A DNA stretch of 20,172 bases from a virus, in the IMG/VR virus record IMGVR_UViG_3300028364_000188, positions 1-20,172 of that record, one strand, 5' to 3'. The translations under genes and the position numbers were made by a program. This document shows, in pieces, positions 1 to 7,531 of this stretch; the stretch's first letter is position 1, and each line of letters begins with the position of its first letter. The notes beneath the pieces are model-generated. The model searched no databases. It was not told the DNA's origin and saw only the letters and a list, made by a program, of their open reading frames with translations.

Positions 1-1189
1 CCATTTGTAAAAAGTTGTTTATATTTTGCGTTAATTCCAATGCTAAAAAAATGGTTCGGACTAATCTAGTTTTTAAAATTGCGTTGCTCCAACTAATTGA
101 ATTTGTAAATTCCAAATTAATAAAATACTCAATTTCATTATTTGCATCAAAAAAAACAGTCTCTATAAAAATTTTAATTGTTTCGCTGCTTTGCGTTAAA
201 GTAAAAGTTTCTGTTTTAATTGGGAAATCTTCGCCAACTCGAAATATTCTAACAGTGCATTCGGTTGTGGGGTCGGTTAAATAATTTATTCCTTCGAAAG
301 TTATTTGCTGCAAAATTTTATCTAAAAGCAAAGTCCCGTTTAATTTGACTTTTACGCTATCGGTTGCGCTTTTAAAATCAATTATGAATCCCGCATTTGA
401 AGTAGTCGCGTTTTGCAAAATAATAAATTTGCTTTGCGTTTTGCTTCCAAAGTTTTCACCCATACACCAAATGTAGGCGTCTTTATATTCCGTTCTATTT
501 TCGAGCGGGGAAATAATTTGTAAACCGTATTTCAATTTAATTAATTCGACTATTGTGCTAAATGAAATTGCTGGTCTTAATTCATTTGCTTTTAGAACTT
601 TGTTTGACGTCGGCAAATTTGCTGGATTGAAGAATACATTATCTAGTCCTGAACCATCAGCATTGTATTGTATTACTCTATTAGTGGATGCTAGTGGTAC
701 AAAGTATTTTATTGGTATTCCTTCAATGTTATTTGATTGAATACTATATAGTAGATTCTTTGCGGTTGCGGGATTCCAATTAATTACTAGGCTTCCCAGT
801 TCGTTTATAGTGTCGTCTCCTATTTTATCCTTTAAATTTGTCAAATTTGTAGCAAAACTTGCAGTTATAACGGAAGGTTTACCCATTTTATAGACTATTT
901 TTTCTAATTTTAATAGTCCCGTTTGGTTTAAAATGCTATTTACATAAACTTTTGTACGTACTTTTCGCAAATCAGAAGGCTTAATTACGTCCGTATTGCC
1001 AAAATAACCCAATGAATTTAGATTATTAGGCGTTGCGTCAAAGGTAAAGTTCAAAGAATAAGGCGAAAATACTTTGCTAATATCTTGAGTATCTTTAAAA
1101 GTGTACCTCATCGGAATACTTTCATCTTTTATTAGGTCTAATTTGCTGTAATTAAGTCCATCGAGTGAAACGAATACTTCTGTTATCAT
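1..1189 (-). CDS. Virion structural (tail-type) protein, 3' end beyond window
   Basis: The frame is open from the ATG at 1189 to the left edge, giving at least 396 residues without a stop, so the gene is cut by the window. Its start overlaps the methyltransferase stop by four bases (ATGA), so the two are probably translationally coupled. The N-terminus (MITEVFVSLDG, then KDESIPMRYTFKDTQDISKV and SPYSLNFTFDAT) has the look of large virion proteins of Flavobacterium and Cellulophaga phages, whose N-terminal region reads KDE.., ..DI.KVF..FS..FT.PA. The rest is rich in beta-forming, N/T/S-rich sequence with no signal peptide, as in distal-tail or baseplate-hub proteins. The family match is recalled rather than searched, and the exact tail role is inference from position after another large structural protein. 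Confidence 0.75.
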   Translation of the reverse strand, partial: MITEVFVSLDGLNYSKLDLIKDESIPMRYTFKDTQDISKVFSPYSLNFTFDATPNNLNSLGYFGNTDVIKPSDLRKVRTKVYVNSILNQTGLLKLEKIVYKMGKPSVITASFATNLTNLKDKIGDDTINELGSLVINWNPATAKNLLYSIQSNNIEGIPIKYFVPLASTNRVIQYNADGSGLDNVFFNPANLPTSNKVLKANELRPAISFSTIVELIKLKYGLQIISPLENRTEYKDAYIWCMGENFGSKTQSKFIILQNATTSNAGFIIDFKSATDSVKVKLNGTLLLDKILQQITFEGINYLTDPTTECTVRIFRVGEDFPIKTETFTLTQSSETIKIFIETVFFDANNEIEYFINLEFTNSISWSNAILKTRLVRTIFLALELTQNINNFLQM

Positions 1190-1893
1190 TGGTTAATACG
1201 TGTTTTAGCAATGTTAAAATAATTTTCATCCATTTCAATTCCAATAAAATTACGGTTTAAATTCTTTGCAGCAACTCCAGTTGAACCGCTCCCGCAAGTA
1301 AAATCTAAAACCGTTTCGTTTTCGTTTGTGTAGGTTTTTATTAGATACTCCATTAATAAAACGGGTTTTTGAGTTGGGTGTATACCTGTCTTTGGTGTGC
1401 TTTCATTTATTATATTTACTGGGTACCTTCCAATATAAGTGCTACTTGCAATCTCTAAATGTTTTCCGTAATTCTCATTTTTAGATAATGTACCTTTTCT
1501 TTTAATTGTCCTGACTTCATCGCCTACCATCTGAGGATTGTAAACGCACTGATTGTTGTAAAACACACATATATTTTCTGTTTTCCTTAAAGGCTGTCTT
1601 TTAGCGTTTAAATGACCTGTTCCTTGTTGTTTTTCCCAAATCCAATCATACTTATAATCTTTTATATTACTCATCCTTAAAGCCGAACTAAACGGCTCAC
1701 TACCAAATAAAACAATAGCACCGTTAGGCTTTATTATCCTATTTAACTGATCCCACATCAGGTCAAACGGTATAACGCTATCCCACTTGCAAGCTGTCGT
1801 GCCGTATGGGGGGTCTGTGATAATCGCATCTATACTTCCATCAGGAATTGACTTCATTAATTCTAAACAGTTCCCGTGCATTAGTTGAATCAT
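1186..1893 (-). CDS. Site-specific DNA methyltransferase (beta-class, DPPY type)
   Basis: This 235-residue protein is an S-adenosylmethionine-dependent amino-methyltransferase, probably N6-adenine. The catalytic motif DPPY is at residues 27-30 and the SAM-binding motif DFTCGSGSTG at 197-206. The catalytic motif precedes the SAM motif, which is the order of beta-class enzymes; the target-recognition part lies between (about 90-180). HPTQKP near residue 170 is the usual stretch before the SAM motif. Length is normal for phage solitary methyltransferases and no restriction gene is adjacent. It is wedged between two virion genes with four-base overlaps at both ends, so it should be expressed late with them. 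Its likely job is protecting or marking phage DNA; the recognition sequence cannot be read from the protein. Confidence 0.93.
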   Translation of the reverse strand: MIQLMHGNCLELMKSIPDGSIDAIITDPPYGTTACKWDSVIPFDLMWDQLNRIIKPNGAIVLFGSEPFSSALRMSNIKDYKYDWIWEKQQGTGHLNAKRQPLRKTENICVFYNNQCVYNPQMVGDEVRTIKRKGTLSKNENYGKHLEIASSTYIGRYPVNIINESTPKTGIHPTQKPVLLMEYLIKTYTNENETVLDFTCGSGSTGVAAKNLNRNFIGIEMDENYFNIAKTRINQ

Positions 1894-3386
1894 CGAATGT
1901 TATTGATTTTATTATTTGTTTCGTCTAGTTTTAAATTATAGTCTATCGCTATCCTATCGTTCAGCCTTGTTTTACGCGTAAAATCCTCGTCTGTGATAAC
2001 GACTGGGATTTGCTGATGAGTTTTAAAGAATCCGATTGCTTCGGCTGTAATGCTTTGACTGTCTATTGAAATATTAGTATTGTCAATACTTACAATTGCA
2101 TTATCAATCGTGATTCCAATCGTCGTAACTAATTCAAAATCTCCCTTGAAATTAATTAAATAAACGATAGGCGAATAAATCAACTCCTCTATTATCGAAG
2201 TCATATTTTCGTCTAGCGAACCCGTATTAATAACATAGGATTGCTCGGCATCAATAGAAGTTATTTGTTTTGAGTGTATAAATGTGTTGTCAACTTGAGA
2301 CGGGTCCCGATGTGAAATATTGCTAATAGTTCGGGTAATATTTACTGGCACGGTTATTTTCCCGTGCGGTGTAAATGTTTCCCAAAGTCCCAACTTATTT
2401 ATAAAAATAATTAAACACGGATCTAGTGTACATCTTAATTTTGTTGGCGTTAATGGAATGTAATTTATAACATTTGCAGTTGTCGCTTCTGCAACCGTTT
2501 GGGTAAAATTAAAAGTTTGACTGAAATAATTATGAATTTTTGGATTAAACCATTTTTCAACTGGCACGATAAAACCTGATGCACCATAATTTTGTACGCC
2601 GTTATTTCCGATTAAATTTTGCTCGTAATTCCATCTATAACCTAGGGTACAAAAGAACGTATTTGTATAACGGCTGGTTTGGCTCCCGTCAAAATTAGTT
2701 AAAATTACTTGCGCTTGTAAAAATACGCCTTGGTTTGTAATTGCAGCGGGTGCCGCTCTGTTATACACAAACTTCGGTTTTATAAATGGTTTTATTAAGT
2801 CTGAAATTTCAAGTGAAATATAATTATCTAGCTGGCTTACTTTGTCTTTTCTTAAAATCACAGTCGGCTGGTTGATGACTTGATTTAATAATCCATTCCA
2901 AATGTAAAGATTTACGGTAACAGATTTTGTTAAGAATGTAGCAACCTCTCGAATGAATAAAGGACTATTAATAAACTGAATTCTACTTTCGTTACTAATA
3001 GCTTTGCGAACTCCCAAAGGTAGGTTTGGAGGAATTGGTGCAACGTCTGGTACGGTAACGTTTCTAATTGAAAAATTAAAGCCGCCTGCAATTTCTACGT
3101 TACTTGCATTAAAACCTTTATAATCTGTAATATTTATATTTGCTAACTTCCCTTGAAATGTAAAAACAGAAGTTCCTGTTATTTGAGCCGTAAACAAATT
3201 TGCATCAAATAATGCATTGGCAACAAAATAGTTGTTGAATCCCGTGGCTGAAAAAGTCCCGCCCGTTTGATTAGTAACAGATATTTGATTTGGAATACCC
3301 GTAATTGTATCTGTAAAATAAATAATGAATTTAGTTAAAGGCTGAACGGACGAAAAATGTATTACCTGAATATTTTTAACTATCAT
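1890..3386 (-). CDS. Large virion structural protein (tail region)
   Basis: This 498-residue protein is rich in N, T, I and V, with no signal peptide or enzyme motif. It reads like a beta-structured phage tail component. Features include a repeated short run near residues 425-445 (DNAIVSIDN, DNTNISIDS), a central NKLGLWETFTPHGK stretch and a C-terminus TRKTRLNDRIAIDYNLKLDE. These resemble conserved parts of virion proteins in Bacteroidetes phages, where a KLG.W..FTPFGK-like motif recurs. It starts 11 bases inside the upstream gp10-like gene and overlaps the methyltransferase by four bases, so it is in the late operon. A role in the tail (distal tail protein, tube-associated or fibre-proximal) is inferred from context only. 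Confidence 0.72.
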   Translation of the reverse strand: MIVKNIQVIHFSSVQPLTKFIIYFTDTITGIPNQISVTNQTGGTFSATGFNNYFVANALFDANLFTAQITGTSVFTFQGKLANINITDYKGFNASNVEIAGGFNFSIRNVTVPDVAPIPPNLPLGVRKAISNESRIQFINSPLFIREVATFLTKSVTVNLYIWNGLLNQVINQPTVILRKDKVSQLDNYISLEISDLIKPFIKPKFVYNRAAPAAITNQGVFLQAQVILTNFDGSQTSRYTNTFFCTLGYRWNYEQNLIGNNGVQNYGASGFIVPVEKWFNPKIHNYFSQTFNFTQTVAEATTANVINYIPLTPTKLRCTLDPCLIIFINKLGLWETFTPHGKITVPVNITRTISNISHRDPSQVDNTFIHSKQITSIDAEQSYVINTGSLDENMTSIIEELIYSPIVYLINFKGDFELVTTIGITIDNAIVSIDNTNISIDSQSITAEAIGFFKTHQQIPVVITDEDFTRKTRLNDRIAIDYNLKLDETNNKINNIR

Positions 3387-3798
3387 AATTTTGCGTTATT
3401 TGTTGTATTATTTCACTAACTATTATATTTATAGTTTCATCAACATTGTCATTTATAGCTTGTTGCAAAGCATTCATTTCGGGTGTGATAATTATCTCTT
3501 TACCGCTGTAAGTTCTTTTAGTATTGTCTCCTTTGGGGTAGTTCCATTTGCCATATTTGACTTGTGCAACTAAAAGCACGGTATCAGTTAACGGCTTGTA
3601 ATTTACGGAATCCCTCAATGTCCCACCTGCTTTTCTTAAAGTTCCTTTTGGTTCTACTCTATCTGTCAAATAATACAAATCTTCGGCAACTCTTGAACTT
3701 TCTCTTGCTTGCTGGTAAATCTTTTCGCCTAAGTCCATAAGTTGAGCACGGATTATTTTATCCGCATCAATCTGATCTCTAGTCCTTCTTTTTGCCAA
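3376..3798 (-). CDS. HK97-gp10-like head-tail/tail completion protein (copy 2)
   Basis: This is a 140-residue basic protein. The centre reads GGTLRDSV.Y, then V.LV.QVKYGKW, matching the G-x-LR-x-S pattern followed by strands ending in YG that is typical of HK97 gp10-like connector proteins. The same pattern occurs in the gene just upstream (DTGFLRRSISY ... FVEVFYGQFG), suggesting two related proteins. The C-terminal 35 residues are helical (QQAINDNVDETI). The start is TTG at 3798, 20 bases inside the previous gene; the next ATG in frame is 60 bases downstream at 3738, so the TTG start (MAKRRTRDQ) is preferred but not certain. The gene overlaps the following structural gene by 11 bases. The virion connector role is inferred. 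Confidence 0.6.
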   Translation of the reverse strand: MAKRRTRDQIDADKIIRAQLMDLGEKIYQQARESSRVAEDLYYLTDRVEPKGTLRKAGGTLRDSVNYKPLTDTVLLVAQVKYGKWNYPKGDNTKRTYSGKEIIITPEMNALQQAINDNVDETINIIVSEIIQQITQNYDS

Positions 3799-4177
3799 AA
3801 CCTTTAATTTTATTAATTAGTGACGTTACCGCTGTTGTGCTTTGCCTTCCAATGATGTCAGTTATTTTATTAATTGAGTTTCTACCCGTTTGCACGCGTC
3901 CCTCTTCAAGTACACTTCTATTAATGTCGGTGTATCTCATTCTCCACTTTACACCGCTTGGCATTAAACGCCTTGCATTTTCTTCTAGCTTTGAGTTTAT
4001 TCCGCTTGGTCTGTCAGACCCAAACTGTCCGTAAAATACTTCAACAAATATAAATACATTTTGTTCAACCGTGTAAGAGATAGACCGCCTTAAGAATCCC
4101 GTATCAATGTTTGAGCTAGCTTTTGATAGGTTTACTATCTTTTGCGCAATTACTCTTATTTCGGTTGTCGTTAACAT
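3779..4177 (-). CDS. HK97-gp10-like head-tail/tail completion protein (copy 1)
   Basis: This 132-residue protein has an N-terminal helix, then IDTGFLRRSISY and FIFVEVFYGQFGSDRPSG at about 24-60. That is the strand pattern of gp10-type proteins, which link the head portal complex to the tail in siphoviruses. The C-terminus is basic (KIKGFGKKKD). It overlaps the preceding 68-residue gene by seven bases and the following gp10-like gene by 20 bases. The likeness to the next protein is visible by eye: both have L-R-x-S-[VI]-x-Y, five residues, then a V-rich strand ending in YG. The assignment rests on motif pattern and location among structural genes. Confidence 0.6.
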   Translation of the reverse strand: MLTTTEIRVIAQKIVNLSKASSNIDTGFLRRSISYTVEQNVFIFVEVFYGQFGSDRPSGINSKLEENARRLMPSGVKWRMRYTDINRSVLEEGRVQTGRNSINKITDIIGRQSTTAVTSLINKIKGFGKKKD

Positions 4178-4377
4178 AAGGGTACGTCTAAAATTTCAAT
4201 TTCTCTATTTATAATGACAAATTGTTTTAAAATTGGGATAAAGCAAACTAATTTAGGCATACAATTGCCCGCTTCATTTTTATAAAAATATGCTCCTACA
4301 TTTTCAGTCTTAACAACATCAAAATCCACTGTTACATTTTGATCACAAACATTTAAGTAAACTACTTTTTTTTTCAT
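4171..4377 (-). CDS. Hypothetical small protein in connector cluster
   Basis: This 68-residue protein is of a family I do not recognise. It is mostly short beta-like segments (KKKVVYLNVC, VTVDFDVV, FVIINREIEIL) with four cysteines (11, 39, 45, 68), and no membrane segment or signal peptide. It overlaps the downstream gp10-like gene by seven bases and lies 13 bases after the tail-terminator-like gene, so it is co-expressed with virion connector genes. It could be a small virion component or an assembly factor; the sequence does not decide. Confidence 0.6.
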   Translation of the reverse strand: MKKKVVYLNVCDQNVTVDFDVVKTENVGAYFYKNEAGNCMPKLVCFIPILKQFVIINREIEILDVPLC

Positions 4378-4390
4378 AATATATTTTTAA

Positions 4391-4849
4391 TTAATTACAA
4401 CCACTTCCTAGATTTGGCATTGCTAATTCTATCGTAATTTGGTGACCATCTAGTCCGTTTTTATTAAAATTTTCTAGCTTTCTGGATTGCGTATTGCTAA
4501 ATAATTCAATGTGATTTTCAAAATTATTATTACTTCGCATTTGGTTCAAAAACCTCGAAATAACCGATAATGTTTCTGCCCAATTATCAACTAGATTTGT
4601 ATCTAGTCTTAACTTACTATCAGTCTTTTGCGGTCTTATATCTCGCTGCTGCACGACCGTAATTAAATAACTAGCAATTATAGCATCTGGCAAAGTTTCG
4701 CTTTCTAAATAGTCTATATTGACTAAACAATAGATATTTTCTTTGTTGTTATCAATATGCTTGCTTTCAACCAAAGTAATCGTATTTATCAAATCGTTGT
4801 CGCCAAACATATTGACCAAAAACTGCGTTAATAAAAATAGTTCGTTCAT
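4391..4849 (-). CDS. Tail-terminator/head-tail-joining-like protein
   Basis: This 152-residue protein begins with a helix (LFLLTQFLVNMFGDN), continues with strands ending in YCLVNIDYLES and ITVVQQRDIRPQ, then a long helix (LVDNWAETLSVISRFLNQM). It closes with NKNGLDGHQITIELAMPN. In Bacteroidetes phages a protein of this length with the ending LDGW...I.I..PN lies among the neck and tail genes and is usually read as a tail-terminator or neck protein; here the W is replaced by H. It sits between small unknown genes, 3 bases after one and 13 bases before another. Moderate confidence, from order and residue pattern only. Confidence 0.5.
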   Translation of the reverse strand: MNELFLLTQFLVNMFGDNDLINTITLVESKHIDNNKENIYCLVNIDYLESETLPDAIIASYLITVVQQRDIRPQKTDSKLRLDTNLVDNWAETLSVISRFLNQMRSNNNFENHIELFSNTQSRKLENFNKNGLDGHQITIELAMPNLGSGCN

Positions 4850-4852
4850 GAG

Positions 4853-4993
4853 TTAGTCTTCTTTTAAAACGTATTTCTTAAATTCTTTTTCTAGCAATTC
4901 CACATTAGTTGAAGGAAATTTTTTGTCTGATAACCAAGTGCCTTTGTTTAAACAATTGGTTAAAACTATTGCTTTTTCTTTTTCATTACTCAT
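4853..4993 (-). CDS. Hypothetical 46-residue protein
   Basis: This small frame runs from ATG at 4993 to TAA at 4853. It is accepted because it fits exactly between neighbours: 2 bases after the upstream stop and 3 bases before the next ATG, as in the rest of this operon. The peptide is lysine/glutamate-rich (SNEKEKAIVLT at the start, LLEKEFKKYVLKED at the end) with one short hydrophobic stretch and no membrane segment. It is probably a small helical accessory protein; function unknown. Confidence 0.6.
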   Translation of the reverse strand: MSNEKEKAIVLTNCLNKGTWLSDKKFPSTNVELLEKEFKKYVLKED

Positions 4994-4995
4994 AA

Positions 4996-5472
4996 TTATT
5001 TTAAATTTTCAACCGTTCTCTTTCGTAGTAAATACTCCGACCAAAATAAAAAGTACTTTGTATCATATGTAAAGATCACTTGCGGACTAACCGCCTCAAA
5101 GATAGCACAAAGATAAACCATTTCAGTATAACCGCCGTATGTTAGTGAAAAGTTTTCACGCTCCATACTTCCTTGCGATATTTCGCCTTCACTCGGAAAA
5201 TTTGGCGGGTTGTATATCCACGGGAAACTAGATTTTACCTCGTCTGCTTCTTGAATATACAAAGCAACCGCGTAACGCTGCACGAACTCTGGAATCGTCA
5301 AAAACCAAAGTCGGGGCGTTACGGTCGCCTTTATAAATGCTTTGTCATCCTCATCTTTTATAAACGTTTCAAGATCGATAAACCTCCCTACGTTTTTAAA
5401 TGTTACGTCAATTTTATAAAAGATTTTGATAATCAAAAATAACTTTAAGCTTTTCAATGTTTGTTTCGTCAT
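4996..5472 (-). CDS. Hypothetical protein downstream of terminase block
   Basis: This is a 158-residue frame from ATG at 5472; a TTG two codons upstream is a less likely start. The part from about residue 22 on looks like a normal folded protein, with aromatic-rich segments (TPRLWFLTIPEFVQRYA, FPWIYNPPNFP, YFLFWSEYLL). The first about 20 residues (TLKSLKLFLIIKIFYK) overlap the end of the 57-codon gene in another frame and may not be natural. A +1 or -2 shift near 5414 would instead join that upstream frame to this one. No known motif was recognised. Position among connector genes suggests a virion or assembly role. Confidence 0.55.
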   Translation of the reverse strand: MTKQTLKSLKLFLIIKIFYKIDVTFKNVGRFIDLETFIKDEDDKAFIKATVTPRLWFLTIPEFVQRYAVALYIQEADEVKSSFPWIYNPPNFPSEGEISQGSMERENFSLTYGGYTEMVYLCAIFEAVSPQVIFTYDTKYFLFWSEYLLRKRTVENLK

Positions 5473-5587
5473 CGCCAAATAATTCTTTTAAAGTTTCTTT
5501 TTTCTTAAGTTCCTTTTTGTCGAGCTTTCGATATTCAGTTTTCAAATACGGGAAAAACCTGCGAAGGTGTATTTTTTTGTCTGTCAT
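5414..5587 (-). CDS. Hypothetical 57-residue protein overlapping the next gene
   Basis: The frame runs from ATG at 5587 to TAA at 5414. The start overlaps the stop of the upstream 32-residue peptide by four bases (ATGA), a strong sign that it is real. The protein is charged (KKIHLRRFFPYLKTEYRKLD, KKELKKKETLKELFGDDE) and probably helical. Its last 59 bases lie inside the 158-residue frame. Either the two genes genuinely overlap or they are read as one product by frameshifting. Function unknown. Confidence 0.6.
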   Translation of the reverse strand: MTDKKIHLRRFFPYLKTEYRKLDKKELKKKETLKELFGDDETNIEKLKVIFDYQNLL

Positions 5588-5682
5588 GATAAAAGATATT
5601 TAAATAAAAAATAATAAAATATTAAACCGCCAATAATGTATAAAAAATTAAAGTCGGTATTTGGTTGTTTTGGATAACTCAT
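5584..5682 (-). CDS. Tiny single-membrane-span peptide after terL
   Basis: This 32-residue peptide is coupled by ATGA overlaps at both ends: its ATG overlaps the terL stop and its TGA overlaps the start of the 57-residue gene. Residues 14-31 are almost wholly hydrophobic or aromatic (LYIIGGLIFYYFLFKYLL), consistent with one membrane span after a short polar N-terminus (MSYPKQPNTDFN). It may be a membrane-associated accessory peptide; it is too short to call holin or spanin on present evidence. Confidence 0.6.
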   Translation of the reverse strand: MSYPKQPNTDFNFLYIIGGLIFYYFLFKYLLS

Positions 5683-6890
5683 AATGGCATTGGTGTTTTT
5701 CTTTGTGTGTAAATAAAATAACCGCCTGCTTCGGTTATGTGGTCAAATCCAGTTGTCTTGTCGGGTTCTCCATTCTTATATGTTTGTCGCTCCGTGGCTT
5801 CCGTGTAAACAGGGCAGTTGTTTGTGTTTATAAAATATACCCGATCGCCTTTTGCGTTCTTAAATGCCGCATTAACCGCATTAACTCTATCTTTTACGAA
5901 TGGATTTTTAGATTGCTTTCTGATTGTAAAACCCGCTTCCCGCAATACTACAATGTCACTTTTCCCGCTAGATTTACGGTTGTCGCCACTAGCATCAGGA
6001 TAGATAACAATGGAGTGATTTGGATATTTAGATTTGATTAATGATACCATTTCAAAAGTATCATAAGCATTTACTATTTCAGCAACTGCAGTTTTAATTA
6101 AGCCGTCCATTACGTGGACCACTGCATTCATTTTAGTAATGTTAAAATCCATCCCAATATGTAGAACATCGTTTGGTTGTATTTCTCGGATAGAATTATT
6201 TTCTACTCTGTCAAAGTGGTGGTAAACGTTGCCGCTTGTTAGGTTCACAAATTCTCCATTTAGGTACGCTTCTAATTGTTGAGGCGTGTAAATATCTGAA
6301 AGCGTTTCAATATATTCTTCTGGAATAAAGGGGTTGTCTAAAGTTTTGGCCTTTATCATTTTACGGTTTGCCTTTTTTTTTGTAACGAAAAACTCGTATG
6401 CCCACTTAAAACCCTCCGGTGTACCTACTACATCTGTTTTGTTTTTGTCTCCATTAGGCAACTGGCAGCGGTTTCTAGCGATAATTTTTACAAATACATC
6501 AGTCATTGCATCTTTTGATAAAATATCTGTTTCATCTATCAAAGAATAACCAACCTCATAACCTACAATGCGCTCTGGGTTCGACATTGAACGCAAAATT
6601 ATTTTTCCGTACTTGGTGTTAAAAAAGTGTTTTGATTGGTTTAAAACGTAAGGTGTATTCATATTTGTCAAAAGTTCCGCAAATTTAGGTATTGCTACGT
6701 CTTCAATCAGTCCGTAAGTTGGGAGATAGTAAGCTACTGGAATCGCTGGATATTTTAACTTCATTAAAGTAGTTTTTAAAACGCCCGCAAAAGATTTTCC
6801 CGAGCCATAACCGCCAATTAATCCCGTGTGAGTTGCGGTGCTTTCGACAAATGCAAGTTGATGTTTTAAAATATCTACTTCTACTCTCAT
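5679..6890 (-). CDS. terL: Terminase large subunit
   Basis: This 403-residue protein is the DNA-packaging motor, an ATPase plus nuclease acting at the procapsid portal. The N-terminal ATPase has Walker A GGYGSGKS (26-33), Walker B SLIDE (116-120) and a coupling motif VVGTPEG (154-160). The C-terminal RNase H-like nuclease has aspartates at D248 (IGMDFN), D299 (YPDASG) and D383 (GFDH), fitting the metal-binding triad. The length is on the short side of normal and all motifs are intact. It starts with a four-base overlap on the small subunit gene and ends with a four-base overlap on a tiny membrane peptide. Late expression from the promoter near 9000 is likely. Confidence 0.96.
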   Translation of the reverse strand: MRVEVDILKHQLAFVESTATHTGLIGGYGSGKSFAGVLKTTLMKLKYPAIPVAYYLPTYGLIEDVAIPKFAELLTNMNTPYVLNQSKHFFNTKYGKIILRSMSNPERIVGYEVGYSLIDETDILSKDAMTDVFVKIIARNRCQLPNGDKNKTDVVGTPEGFKWAYEFFVTKKKANRKMIKAKTLDNPFIPEEYIETLSDIYTPQQLEAYLNGEFVNLTSGNVYHHFDRVENNSIREIQPNDVLHIGMDFNITKMNAVVHVMDGLIKTAVAEIVNAYDTFEMVSLIKSKYPNHSIVIYPDASGDNRKSSGKSDIVVLREAGFTIRKQSKNPFVKDRVNAVNAAFKNAKGDRVYFINTNNCPVYTEATERQTYKNGEPDKTTGFDHITEAGGYFIYTQRKTPMPL

Positions 6891-7312
6891 TTTTTAGAAA
6901 TTACGTTAAAATCAATTCCAGTTAATGCAACGCCGCCCGATGTAAAGTCAACGGTATCTCCGTATTTCTTAGGATTTAATTTTGATGCAACCCACTTTCT
7001 AGCATCAATTCTTATTCTTGATCGTGCGACAAATTCGGAATCCATAACCTCTTCCCCGTTTTCAAGTACTTTCTTGTCTCCATAAGAAGCGTCTGCTATT
7101 TGAATTATTTCGTCAAAGATTGCGTCGCCTCTGACTTCGCACGCACACGCGTATTGTTTTGATTTTAATTCATTAGATTCTAACCAACGGTAAAAAGTTT
7201 GAGTACTTGGCATGTCTGAATCTTTTAAAATAGTTCTTAATGCTTCGCCGCCTTCAATCCTTTGAATGATTAAACTAAAAATAGTTTCAATTTCTTTTTC
7301 GGTATATGCCAT
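6887..7312 (-). CDS. terS: Terminase small subunit
   Basis: This 141-residue protein binds the packaging site on phage DNA and hands it to TerL. Residues about 23-45 form a helix-turn-helix (EALRTILKDSDMPSTQTFYRW). A helical oligomerisation part follows (YACACEVRGDAIFDEIIQIAD). The conserved closing motif RIDARKWVASKLNPKKYGD (101-119) is typical of Sf6/P22-like small terminases. Direct ATGA overlap with terL supports the call. Confidence 0.9.
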   Translation of the reverse strand: MAYTEKEIETIFSLIIQRIEGGEALRTILKDSDMPSTQTFYRWLESNELKSKQYACACEVRGDAIFDEIIQIADASYGDKKVLENGEEVMDSEFVARSRIRIDARKWVASKLNPKKYGDTVDFTSGGVALTGIDFNVISKK

Positions 7313-7315
7313 AAG

Positions 7316-7531
7316 TTAATCACATTTTACAATTCTTCTACTTACATATCCTGATTCGTAAAATTCAAACAACAATTTACCATCTTCGCTGCAATCATCG
7401 CCGTAATAATAAGTTTCCCCGTTGGGTACATCGTTAACCGTTGTAATCGCATTACAATCACATTCCGTCTTTGGTTCGTCTGCTGTGCAGCTGCTTAAAG
7501 CAATTGCACAAATCAATAATAGTTTTTTCAT
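7316..7531 (-). CDS. Small phage-encoded lipoprotein
   Basis: This 71-residue protein has a type II signal peptide: MKKLLLICAIALSS followed by C15 as the lipidated cysteine. The mature part is about 57 residues with four further cysteines (24, 26, 47, 70), which could form two disulphides, and is acidic. It would be anchored in the periplasm or outer membrane. Phage lipoproteins are known as superinfection-exclusion factors (for example Llp of T5) or as o-spanins; no partner i-spanin or endolysin is visible here, so exclusion is the more natural guess but remains inference. It overlaps the upstream gene by four bases and lies three bases before terS. Confidence 0.75.
   Translation of the reverse strand: MKKLLLICAIALSSCTADEPKTECDCNAITTVNDVPNGETYYYGDDCSEDGKLLFEFYESGYVSRRIVKCD

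Noticed and set aside
15-740. Rightward open frames near the left edge
   Set aside because: They lie antisense to the long uninterrupted virion protein frame (1189 to 1), which has natural protein composition and ATGA coupling.
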